Assembly: GCA_021323255.1 (NCBI GenBank)
Contig: JAJTCL010000182.1
Coordinates: 1 to 6,038 of the forward strand
Reading direction: 5' to 3'
DNA length: 6,038 nt
Source: Propionibacteriaceae bacterium
GTDB taxonomy: Bacteria > Actinomycetota > Actinomycetes > Propionibacteriales > Propionibacteriaceae
Numbering within the stretch: the stretch's first letter is position 1; the number at the start of each line of letters is the position of its first letter. Positions 1 through 5,070 of this stretch are shown here, piece after piece. The position numbers and the translations under genes are program-made. The notes beneath the pieces are model-generated. The model ran no database searches. It saw only the letters and a list, made by a program, of their open reading frames with translations, and had not been told where the DNA came from.

Positions 1-729
1 ATTCGGCTGCAGGACAACTCCTCCTACCTCAACTTCCCCGGCGAGGAAGGCATTGTCCGGTACGGCGAGGGAATCTTCATCGGCTATCGGGCCTACGACA
101 AGCTTGTCCAGTCGGTGAGCTATCCCTTTGGGTTCGGGCTGTCGTACACCAGCTTCCGAATCGACGATGTGGATGTGTCGATCGCCGGCTCGGTGGCAGG
201 CGGCGATCTTGCTGTGACAGTAACGGCGTCGATCACCAACACCGGGCAGCGGGCGGGGGCAGAAGTTGTCCAGGTCTACGTCGGTGACACTGAGGCATCC
301 GTGGCGCGGCCGCTGCGGGAGTTGAAGGGCTTCGCCAAGGTGGACCTCGAGCCGGGCGAGACGCAGCAAGTGAGCTGTCAGCTGGACCAACGCGCATTCG
401 CATTCTGGTCCACACGGTTCCAGCAGTGGGTCGTCGAATCGGGTGAGTTCATGATCGCAGTCGGCAGCTCGTCGCGCGACCTGGTGGCGACCGAAACGAT
501 CACTCTTGATGCACCTCGGCTGTCCCTACCGCTCGGCCCTGACTCAACTCTTGAAGAATGGCTGGCCGACGAGCGCGGCCGCGAGCTCCTCGCCAAACGG
601 GACATGCTGATCTTGCAGGATCCGGAGATCGTCAAGATCATCGGCACGATGCCGATGCATACCCTGGCGGCATTCCAAGGAATGGCACTTGGCAATGATG
701 AACTGAAGGAGCTGATCGCCGAACTCTAG
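1..729 (+). CDS. Glycoside hydrolase family 3 (beta-glucosidase type), C-terminal part
   Basis: This is the last 242 codons of a gene that begins outside the window; the frame is open from base 1. GH3 enzymes release terminal beta-linked sugars from oligosaccharides or glycosides. The GH3 C-terminal domain shows as YLNFPGEEG then VRYGEGIFIGYRAYD (residues 9-33 of the visible part) and SYPFGFGLSYTSF (40-52), the family's FPFGxGLSYTxF signature. A fibronectin-III-like domain follows at about 86-158, with AGAEVVQVYVGD and PLRELKGFAKVDLEPGE. The last 63 or so residues (about 180-242) are a charged and hydrophobic tail beyond the Fn3-like domain. The GTG at 115 is an internal codon, not the start. 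The catalytic residues lie in the missing N-terminal part, so substrate cannot be judged. No signal peptide can be assessed and no clear terminator follows the TAG. Confidence 0.93.
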   Translation: MRLQDNSSYLNFPGEEGIVRYGEGIFIGYRAYDKLVQSVSYPFGFGLSYTSFRIDDVDVSIAGSVAGGDLAVTVTASITNTGQRAGAEVVQVYVGDTEASVARPLRELKGFAKVDLEPGETQQVSCQLDQRAFAFWSTRFQQWVVESGEFMIAVGSSSRDLVATETITLDAPRLSLPLGPDSTLEEWLADERGRELLAKRDMLILQDPEIVKIIGTMPMHTLAAFQGMALGNDELKELIAEL

Positions 730-798
730 GCGGCGAGTGCGTCGGCGGCTTTATCAATGCCCTCACACATCGCTCTACAGGCGGACCTGCGCATCATC

Positions 799-829
799 CT
801 CGAGGCGTACTCGAGGCGGCGAACTCGAG
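799..829. repeat. Three CTCGAG palindromes in 31 bp
   Basis: CTCGAG occurs at 799-804, 810-815 and 824-829, and the first two lie in a direct repeat CTCGAGGCG (799-807 and 810-818). The cluster sits in the 147-bp gap between the GH3 stop and the chosen CPBP start, about 50-80 bp upstream of that start. It could be a small regulatory cluster or chance in GC-rich DNA. No confident promoter was found beside it. Confidence 0.3.
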
Positions 830-876
830 CCCAGCGGACGATGTGCGGGACCCGCGTTCGCCGCGACGCTGAGGGC

Positions 877-1677
877 ATGACCAGCACACGGACTCTGCCA
901 GCGCAGTTCGACGCCCAGGCAAGCTCCAAGCAGTACTCCTTGACCAAGATCCTCGCGATTTGGGCCTCAGTAACCGCCCCGATGGGCCTGTTGGCCTGGG
1001 TGGTTGCCCCGGCCATCATCCCTCACACATCCCTACACCCCGGGCTTGTGCACTGGATGCTCATGGTGGTCGGAATGATGTGGCTATTTGTGGTCTCGCT
1101 CGCCGTCCTGTGGCACGAGCTGGGTGGCCTGCACTGGCCGACCCTCAAGAGGCGGATTTGGCTCAATGTGCCGCGTGACCCGAAGACCGGCAAGCCGCGA
1201 AAAATGTTGTTCTTGTGGGCCGCACCGGCCTTCCTCGCCAATGGCCTCGGCGGATACCTGGCCACGCGGCTGGACATGGCGTGGACCAACTGGCTTCCCG
1301 GACTAGACGAACCCTGGTACGCGAACGCCCAAGTGCTGGCCGATCGGCAATTCCAGGGTCAGTGGTGGATTCTCGGCCTGGCGCTGACAAGCATGATTTT
1401 CAACTACATCCTCGGCGAGGAACTGCTCTTTCGTGGCGTACTGCTGCCACGGATGGCCGGGGCCTTCGGTCGTTGGGACTGGGTCGCGAACTCGGTACTC
1501 TTCGGGCTTTATCACGTACACAAGATCTGGGCTTGGCCCAGCATGATCGCCAGCGCCTTCGGCGTCGCCTGGGCAGCCAAGCGCTACCGCAGCTTCTGGA
1601 TGGGCGTGATCGTGCACGGACTCGAAGGCTTCTTCATCGTGCTAATCGTGGCAGTGCTAGCCGGCTGGTATCCGTGA
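877..1677 (+). CDS. CPBP family intramembrane metalloprotease homologue (Abi/CAAX-like)
   Basis: A 266-residue polytopic membrane protein of the CPBP (CAAX protease and bacteriocin-processing, Abi) family. These are intramembrane glutamate-type endopeptidases; bacterial members are linked to peptide processing, bacteriocin self-immunity or membrane-protein cleavage, and most have unknown substrates. Motif 1 is EELLFRG (E181, E182, R186), motif 2 is FGLYH (F209, H213), and the third-motif histidine is H247 in VIVHGLEG. About six or seven hydrophobic segments are visible, for example around ILAIWASVTAPMGLLAW, MLMVVGMMWLFVVSLAVLW and FFIVLIVAVLAGW. The frame stays open upstream to 757, but that extension is Arg-rich and unlike the rest; the protein from ATG 877 begins with a short polar stretch and then a membrane helix, so 877 is preferred (841 is an alternative). 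No strong ribosome binding site is visible at either. The third motif lacks the common Asn/Asp four residues after the His (Gly here), so activity is not certain. Substrate unknown. Confidence 0.85.
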   Translation: MTSTRTLPAQFDAQASSKQYSLTKILAIWASVTAPMGLLAWVVAPAIIPHTSLHPGLVHWMLMVVGMMWLFVVSLAVLWHELGGLHWPTLKRRIWLNVPRDPKTGKPRKMLFLWAAPAFLANGLGGYLATRLDMAWTNWLPGLDEPWYANAQVLADRQFQGQWWILGLALTSMIFNYILGEELLFRGVLLPRMAGAFGRWDWVANSVLFGLYHVHKIWAWPSMIASAFGVAWAAKRYRSFWMGVIVHGLEGFFIVLIVAVLAGWYP

Positions 1678-1692
1678 TCGACTTCCGCCCGA

Positions 1693-1717
1693 GGCAGCTC
1701 TCCTTGATCATGCTGCC
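1693..1717 (+). terminator. Possible weak hairpin after the CPBP gene
   Basis: GGCAGC (1693-1698) and GCTGCC (1712-1717) are perfect inverted arms around a 13-base loop, starting 16 bases after the CPBP stop codon. No T-run follows, the stem is only 6 bp and the loop is long, so this is at best a weak candidate for a transcript end. Confidence 0.2.
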
Positions 1718-1727
1718 GCCCTTGGAG

Positions 1728-1749
1728 GAACGCACGTAGACGTTCGTTC
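1728..1749. promoter_or_regulatory. Operator-like site O1
   Basis: Left half GAACGCACGT (1728-1737), 2-bp spacer AG, right half ACGTTCGTTC (1740-1749). The halves are complementary at 9 of 10 positions. The sequence AACGCACGT in the left half recurs exactly, inverted, in O3. Length and layout fit a dimeric helix-turn-helix repressor site; the protein is unknown. Confidence 0.55.
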
Positions 1750-1753
1750 TTCA

Positions 1754-1785
1754 CGCGATGCACACGTTGCAACGTGTGCATCGCG
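1754..1785. promoter_or_regulatory. Perfect 32-bp palindrome (site O2)
   Basis: Bases 1754-1769 are the exact reverse complement of 1770-1785, with no spacer; the core is GCACACGTTGCAACGTGTGC (1760-1779). As RNA it could form a 14-bp stem with a UGCA loop. It is the central member of the three-site array. Its half-site ACGTGTGC resembles ACGTGCGT of O3, but the spacing between halves is 4 bp instead of 2, so it could bind the same protein in a different register or a different protein. No T-run follows, so it is not a standard intrinsic terminator. Confidence 0.65.
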
Positions 1786-1788
1786 ATT

Positions 1789-1812
1789 GAAGCGCACGTG
1801 TACGTGCGTTTC
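1789..1812. promoter_or_regulatory. Operator-like site O3
   Basis: Left half GAAGCGCACGT (1789-1799), 2-bp spacer GT, right half ACGTGCGTTTC (1802-1812). The halves are complementary at 10 of 11 positions. It is the site nearest the monooxygenase gene and ends 27 bp before the proposed -10 box, so a bound protein would sit at or just upstream of the -35 position. Confidence 0.6.
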
Positions 1813-1839
1813 TGACCGCGCAGGCCGCCTCTGCGGCCC

Positions 1840-1845
1840 TACCAT
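1840..1845 (+). promoter_or_regulatory. Candidate -10 box of a leaderless promoter
   Basis: TACCAT fits the actinobacterial TANNNT pattern and is followed by 7 bases and then the ATG at 1853, the distance expected if transcription begins at or next to the start codon. The bases before the ATG are T-rich (CATTTTTGCT) with no Shine-Dalgarno sequence, which agrees with a leaderless mRNA. No good -35 box is seen at 17-18 bp; CTGACC at 1812-1817 is too far (22 bp). Confidence 0.45.
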
Positions 1846-1852
1846 TTTTGCT

Positions 1853-3013
1853 ATGCGTGCCCTGATCTGCGGCGCCGGCATCGCAGGCCTGACCCTCGCC
1901 TGGCTGCTGGATCGCATGGGCTGGGACGTGCAGCTGGTGGAGAGGGCCAACAGCCTCCGGCGCGAAGGGTACATGATCGACTTCTTCGGTCCCGGCTTCG
2001 ACGCTGCGGAGACCATGGGCCTGCTGCCACGTCTTCGCGAGCTTGCGTACACCATCACTGAGCTGAACTATGTCGACCGATCTGGCCGCCCGCGGGCCGC
2101 ACTGGACTACAAAGTGATGTTCAACTCACTCGATGGCCGGCTGATCAGCCTGCTTCGCGGCGATCTGGCACTCGCCCTGTACGAGAGACTCAGCCAGCGG
2201 GTCGTCCAGAGCTACGGATGCTCAGTACAGGCCCTGGACGAACGAGCCGAGGGGGTGACGGCCACGCTCACCGATGGGACACGCTGGTCCGGGGATCTCG
2301 TGATCGGAGCTGATGGGATCCACTCCGCCATCCGCGAGCTCGCGTTCGGCCTGGAATCGAACTACCTGCGATACCTCGGCATTCACACCGCTGCGTACAC
2401 CTTTGCCGATCCCGTGCTTCGCAAGAAACTCGGAGAGCAATTCGCCATCACCGACTCCGTGGACAAGACCGTCGGTCTCTACCCGATCCGTAACGAGCGG
2501 ATCGCCGTATTCACAGCCCACCGCACACGCGATTCCGCGATCCCAGCCGATCCCCGTACGGCCGTCCAAGCCACCTACTCCGATCTCGGTTGGCTGGTGC
2601 CCGATGCGCTCGCTCAGTGCCCCGATCCCCCCGCCCTCTACTACGACCAGGTCTCCCAGATCGAGATGCCACGCTGGACTACCGACCGGGTTGCGCTGGT
2701 CGGCGATGCCTGCCAGGCCGTCTCCCTTCTCGCTGGACAAGGTGCCTCGCTCGCCGTCGCCGGTGCTCAACTTCTGGCCTCCGAGCTCGCGAACGAAGCG
2801 AACGTGACCCACGCGCTGTCCCACTACACCAAGCGGATGGCTGCGCCGGTGGCGGACAAGCAAGCCGCCGGACGGCGAACCGCCGAATGGTTCCTGCCCT
2901 CTACTCCTCGCCGGCTCCTGCTTCGCCGGCTCGCCCTCCGGGCCATGGCCCTACCAGGTCTCGACCGCCTGCTCAGCTCACGGCTCGTCGCCGGCGCCGG
3001 GGGGATACCCTGA
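1853..3013 (+). CDS. FAD-dependent monooxygenase (class A, PHBH-like fold)
   Basis: A 386-residue flavoprotein of the class A (p-hydroxybenzoate-hydroxylase-like) monooxygenases, which use NAD(P)H and O2 to hydroxylate aromatic or polyketide-like compounds; TetX-type members inactivate tetracyclines. The N-terminus MRALICGAGIAGLTL carries the FAD-binding GxGxxG (G7, G9, G12), with E30 at the end of the second strand (VQLVER) to hold the ribose. DLVIGADGIHS (D148-S158) is the DG motif, and VALVGDACQA with G284-D285 is the GD motif, followed by the usual helix LLAGQGASLAVAGAQLL. Length is normal for single-component members. The frame is open upstream to a TTG at 1787, but that start lies in the palindromic region and adds a non-family leader, so ATG 1853 is chosen. 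The gene stands alone, 175 bp after the CPBP gene and 287 bp before the marR gene, and is probably controlled by the upstream site array. Substrate cannot be inferred. Confidence 0.9.
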   Translation: MRALICGAGIAGLTLAWLLDRMGWDVQLVERANSLRREGYMIDFFGPGFDAAETMGLLPRLRELAYTITELNYVDRSGRPRAALDYKVMFNSLDGRLISLLRGDLALALYERLSQRVVQSYGCSVQALDERAEGVTATLTDGTRWSGDLVIGADGIHSAIRELAFGLESNYLRYLGIHTAAYTFADPVLRKKLGEQFAITDSVDKTVGLYPIRNERIAVFTAHRTRDSAIPADPRTAVQATYSDLGWLVPDALAQCPDPPALYYDQVSQIEMPRWTTDRVALVGDACQAVSLLAGQGASLAVAGAQLLASELANEANVTHALSHYTKRMAAPVADKQAAGRRTAEWFLPSTPRRLLLRRLALRAMALPGLDRLLSSRLVAGAGGIP

Positions 3014-3050
3014 CTCCGGCATCGTGCACTTCAGGCTTGCTATGCGATCA

Positions 3051-3066
3051 AGGCGCGGGCCCGCCT
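3051..3066 (+). terminator. GC-rich hairpin downstream of the monooxygenase gene
   Basis: AGGCG (3051-3055) and CGCCT (3062-3066) are inverted arms with a 6-base loop; alternatively GCGGGCCCGC (3055-3064) is a 10-bp perfect palindrome. It starts 38 bp after the monooxygenase stop. There is no T-run, so it is only a weak terminator candidate. The remaining part of the 3014-3250 gap shows no convincing gene: the open frames there give Arg-rich, family-less products. Confidence 0.25.
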
Positions 3067-3256
3067 CTGTGATGCCTTTATTGCAATGGACCACCGTGCG
3101 TCGGCGCGGCATCACCTGTAAAGAGCAGTCAGTGGAGGCCGGCCGAGCCGGGAGGCGCAAACTCCGGTACGCCCAAGATCTTGATCTTGATCGAATGGTT
3201 CTGAACGACGGAGGCCGTGGTGCAGGCAGCGCGAGAACCCATGGCATCGTCAGCTC

Positions 3257-3294
3257 GGGAAATTATATTCCCTGGAATGTACATGAGGTAGAGT
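3257..3294 (+). promoter_or_regulatory. Promoter/operator region of the marR-dehydrogenase operon
   Basis: An AT-rich patch in otherwise GC-rich DNA. GGGAA (3257-3261) and TTCCC (3268-3272) form one inverted repeat, and ATTCC (3267-3271) with GGAAT (3274-3278) form a second that shares its left arm with the first. ATGTACAT (3277-3284) is a further 8-bp palindrome. Two -10 candidates are present: TATATT (3264-3269), inside the first repeat, and TAGAGT (3289-3294), which lies 6 bases before the GTG start and would give a leaderless transcript. No clear -35 was found. The position suggests autoregulation by the MarR protein encoded next (inference). Confidence 0.5.
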
Positions 3295-3300
3295 GAGCCA

Positions 3301-3762
3301 GTGGAGGTTGATCTGGCTGGCGTGTTTCGTGACCTCGTCCGCTTGGAGACAGACCTCTGGAACAGGGTTGACGCCCGAGTTCACCACGAACACGGTTTGC
3401 CGCTGGCCTGGTTGGAAGTCATGCAGGTGATCAGTACGACGCCGGGCTGTCGAGTCTTGGATGTCGCGGAGGCTTTGTTCATCACAGTCGGTGGGGCGAG
3501 CAAGGTGGTTGACAAGGTCGAAGCCCGTGGTTGGTGCCGACGGCGTCCGAACCCCAGTGATGGTCGATCCAGTCTGATCGAGCTCACGGAGCGCGGCAAC
3601 CGCCTGCTCGCAGCAGCCAAAGTCACCTTCGATCAGGCTCTGGCCGCCGATCTCGGGTGCGCGGTGCCGACGGCGGAACTCGCCGGGTTGTCTGACACCC
3701 TTGGTCGAGTCCGCCGACATTTGATCACTACGGATCCGACGCACTCGCATGGAGGCAAGTGA
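3301..3762 (+). CDS. MarR family transcriptional regulator
   Basis: A 153-residue winged-helix regulator, normal length for MarR proteins, which bind DNA as dimers and usually release it on binding a small ligand or on thiol oxidation. The helix-turn-helix lies at about residues 48-79 (TPGCRVLDVAEALFIT then GASKVVDKVEARGW), followed by the wing RRRPNPSDGRSS (80-91) with its D-x-R element and the conserved LTERG (95-99). Flanking helices at both ends would form the dimer interface. Cysteines are at 50, 79 and 120; redox sensing is possible but cannot be shown. The start is GTG 3301. GAGG at 3285-3288 is rather far upstream for a ribosome site, so a leaderless start from TAGAGT is an alternative. 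It is translationally coupled to the downstream dehydrogenase gene and probably represses both by binding the inverted repeats before it. Confidence 0.88.
   Translation: MEVDLAGVFRDLVRLETDLWNRVDARVHHEHGLPLAWLEVMQVISTTPGCRVLDVAEALFITVGGASKVVDKVEARGWCRRRPNPSDGRSSLIELTERGNRLLAAAKVTFDQALAADLGCAVPTAELAGLSDTLGRVRRHLITTDPTHSHGGK
3751..3755 (+). promoter_or_regulatory. Ribosome binding site that decides the dehydrogenase start
   Basis: GGAGG lies inside the last codons of the marR gene, 6 bases before ATG 3762 but only 3 bases before the alternative GTG 3759 and 15 before ATG 3771. This spacing favours ATG 3762, giving a TGATG stop-start overlap with marR. Confidence 0.7.
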
Positions 3763-4769
3763 TGTCGATCATGAAAGCGGTGGTGCTCGATGCGCCCGGG
3801 CCGCCTGAGGCTCTGCAGATCCGTGATCTCCCCATCCCAACTCCGCGACCAGGCGAGGTGTTGATCAAGGTCGAGGCGTTCGGCCTGAACCGGTCCGAGT
3901 TGCATACCCGACTCGGACTAGCAATTGGGGTCGCGTTTCCCCGCGTCTTGGGAATCGAGGCGACCGGGACGGTAGCGGCATGTCCGGGCGGGGAGTTTCG
4001 GGTGGGCCAGCAGGTGGCCACGATGATGGGCGGGATGGGCCGCACCTTCGACGGCGGCTACGCCGAATACACCTGTGTTCCGGCCCGGCAGGTGGTGCCG
4101 TTCACCAGCAACCTCGACTGGTCCACCCTGGGCGCGGTGCCAGAGATGTTGCAGACCGCGTACGGCTCGCTGACCATAGGTCTGGACGCCCAAGGAGGGC
4201 AGTCGATTCTGATCCGCGGCGGCAGCTCCTCGGTGGGCATGGCGACCGCCGTGTTAGCCAAGCGCCTCGACATGACCGTACTGTCCACCACCCGAAGCTC
4301 AGGCAAGGTCGAGGAGCTGAGGAGGATCGGTGCCGACCACATCGTGATCGACGACGGTCAGATCGCTGATCGAGTCCGAGACATCTTGCCTACTGGAGTG
4401 GACACCGCTCTCGAGCTTGTCGGCACTCCCACCCTGCCGGACACCCTCGCGGCGACCAAGTTGCATGGGGTGGTGTGCTTCACCGGGATGTTGTCCAACG
4501 TGTGGACGGTACGCGACTTTTACCCGATCGATTACATTCCTCGCGGGGTGCGGCTCACCGCCTACACCGGCGAGGCCACCGATCTGCAGACGGGGATCTT
4601 GCAAGACTTCCTTCACGCCGTTGCAGCAGGCGAAGCGATCGTCCCCGTGCATCGGGTCTACCACCTGGCTGAGATCCGTGAGGCTCACGCCGAGATGGAG
4701 GCAGGCTCCGCCACCGGCAAGATTGTCGTCCTCACCGACCGGCAGCCTGAAGTTGATCTTCGAGGTTGA
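3762..4769 (+). CDS. Zinc-independent alcohol dehydrogenase / quinone oxidoreductase (MDR superfamily)
   Basis: A 335-residue medium-chain dehydrogenase/reductase of the quinone oxidoreductase type. Such enzymes use NADPH to reduce quinones, enones or related carbonyls in the cytoplasm. The N-terminal GroES-like domain spans about residues 4-115, with the family pattern PRPGEVLIKVEAFGLNRSE (28-46) and LGIEATGTV (63-71). The Rossmann domain has the glycine-rich loop RGGSSSVG (152-159) and TTRSSGK (176-182), whose Ser, Arg and Lys suit NADPH phosphate binding. The Cys/His ligands of catalytic and structural zinc are absent. The end GKIVVLT is the usual family end, followed by a short tail. It is cotranscribed and coupled with the MarR gene, a common pairing for quinone or electrophile detoxification; the actual substrate is unknown. 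Its last 38 bp overlap the end of rhaM on the other strand. Confidence 0.88.
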   Translation: MSIMKAVVLDAPGPPEALQIRDLPIPTPRPGEVLIKVEAFGLNRSELHTRLGLAIGVAFPRVLGIEATGTVAACPGGEFRVGQQVATMMGGMGRTFDGGYAEYTCVPARQVVPFTSNLDWSTLGAVPEMLQTAYGSLTIGLDAQGGQSILIRGGSSSVGMATAVLAKRLDMTVLSTTRSSGKVEELRRIGADHIVIDDGQIADRVRDILPTGVDTALELVGTPTLPDTLAATKLHGVVCFTGMLSNVWTVRDFYPIDYIPRGVRLTAYTGEATDLQTGILQDFLHAVAAGEAIVPVHRVYHLAEIREAHAEMEAGSATGKIVVLTDRQPEVDLRG

Positions 4770-5070
4770 ACACTTCCGGAATGGTCTCCCAGGCTTCGTC
4801 TGGTGCGCCCTCGGTCTGGAACAGTTCGGCCATGGCGGCCTGCCAGCGAGCGTTGACCTCGGTGCGAGCTACCTGTTCCTGCGCGACGGCAAGATCATCG
4901 GCTTCTGCGTAGCCGATCAGCAGGCCATCCTCACGCAGGAAGAGCGAGTAGTTGCGCCAGCCGGCGTCGCGTAGTGCTTCCAGCAGCTCGGGCCAGACAG
5001 CCCTGTGAGCCTCGCGATACTCCTCGAGGCGGTTGGGATTGACATGTCCCAGCATGCAATACCGCGGCAT
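4732..5070 (-). CDS. rhaM: L-rhamnose mutarotase
   Basis: A 112-residue protein of the RhaM family, which interconverts the alpha and beta anomers of L-rhamnose so that the isomerase gets its preferred form; it acts in the cytoplasm. Conserved features are the start MLGHVNPNRLEEYREAHRAV, followed by WPEL, with Tyr18 and His22 at the positions of the active-site pair known in the E. coli enzyme; then NYSLFL (40-45), GYAEADD (53-59) and PEVFNL (98-103), where E. coli RhaM (104 residues) ends. The last 9 residues are an extension. Its ATG overlaps the lutC stop by one base (TAATG), and AGGAG (5077-5081 on this strand) lies 6 bases upstream, so it is the last gene of a lutB-lutC-rhaM operon. It ends tail-to-tail inside the dehydrogenase gene. 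Confidence 0.92.
   Translation of the reverse strand: MPRYCMLGHVNPNRLEEYREAHRAVWPELLEALRDAGWRNYSLFLREDGLLIGYAEADDLAVAQEQVARTEVNARWQAAMAELFQTEGAPDEAWETIPEVFNLEDQLQAAGR

Larger units (their letters stand above)
1725..1813. promoter_or_regulatory. Composite palindromic region: three inverted-repeat sites spaced 31 bp
   Basis: Three inverted repeats are centred at 1738.5, 1769.5 and 1800.5, so each is 31 bp (about three helical turns) from the next. Each contains two facing copies of an octamer close to RCRCACGT: 1730-1737, 1740-1747 (reverse, one mismatch), 1760-1767, 1772-1779 (reverse), 1792-1799 and 1802-1809 (reverse). The whole stretch also folds on the central axis: 35 of the 44 base pairs from 1726 to 1813 are complementary, plus 3 G-T pairs. 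It lies upstream of the FAD monooxygenase and ends about 40 bp before its start codon. The design resembles a multi-operator control region for a dimeric regulator such as a TetR-family protein (inference). No such regulator gene is in the window. Confidence 0.7.

Noticed and set aside
757..876. Longer CPBP protein starting at ATG 757.
   Set aside because: The extra 40 residues are Arg-rich, lack family resemblance and have no ribosome site; a start at 877 gives a normal protein. This remains the less certain start in the window.
1754..1785. Intrinsic terminator for the CPBP gene.
   Set aside because: The stem would be very stable, but the bases after it (ATTGAAG) hold no T-run, and the palindrome is one part of a symmetric three-site array.
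1726..1813. Integron attC site or small mobile (MITE-like) element, because of the long imperfect palindrome.
   Set aside because: The ends do not match the RYYYAAC/GTTRRRY core sites of attC, no integrase gene is present, and no target-site duplication flanks the ends. The internal set of three evenly spaced sites fits operators better.
1787..1852. N-terminal extension of the monooxygenase from TTG 1787.
   Set aside because: It would begin in the palindrome and encode a Cys- and Arg-containing leader before the flavin-binding strand, which in this family starts within a few residues of the N-terminus.
2222..2863. Long minus-strand open frame opposite the monooxygenase gene.
   Set aside because: It is a shadow of the high-GC codon pattern of the monooxygenase; its product is Gly- and Val-rich with no motif.
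3024..3296. A 90-residue open frame in the gap before marR.
   Set aside because: The product is low in recognisable structure, has no ribosome site, and would run over the AT-rich promoter region.
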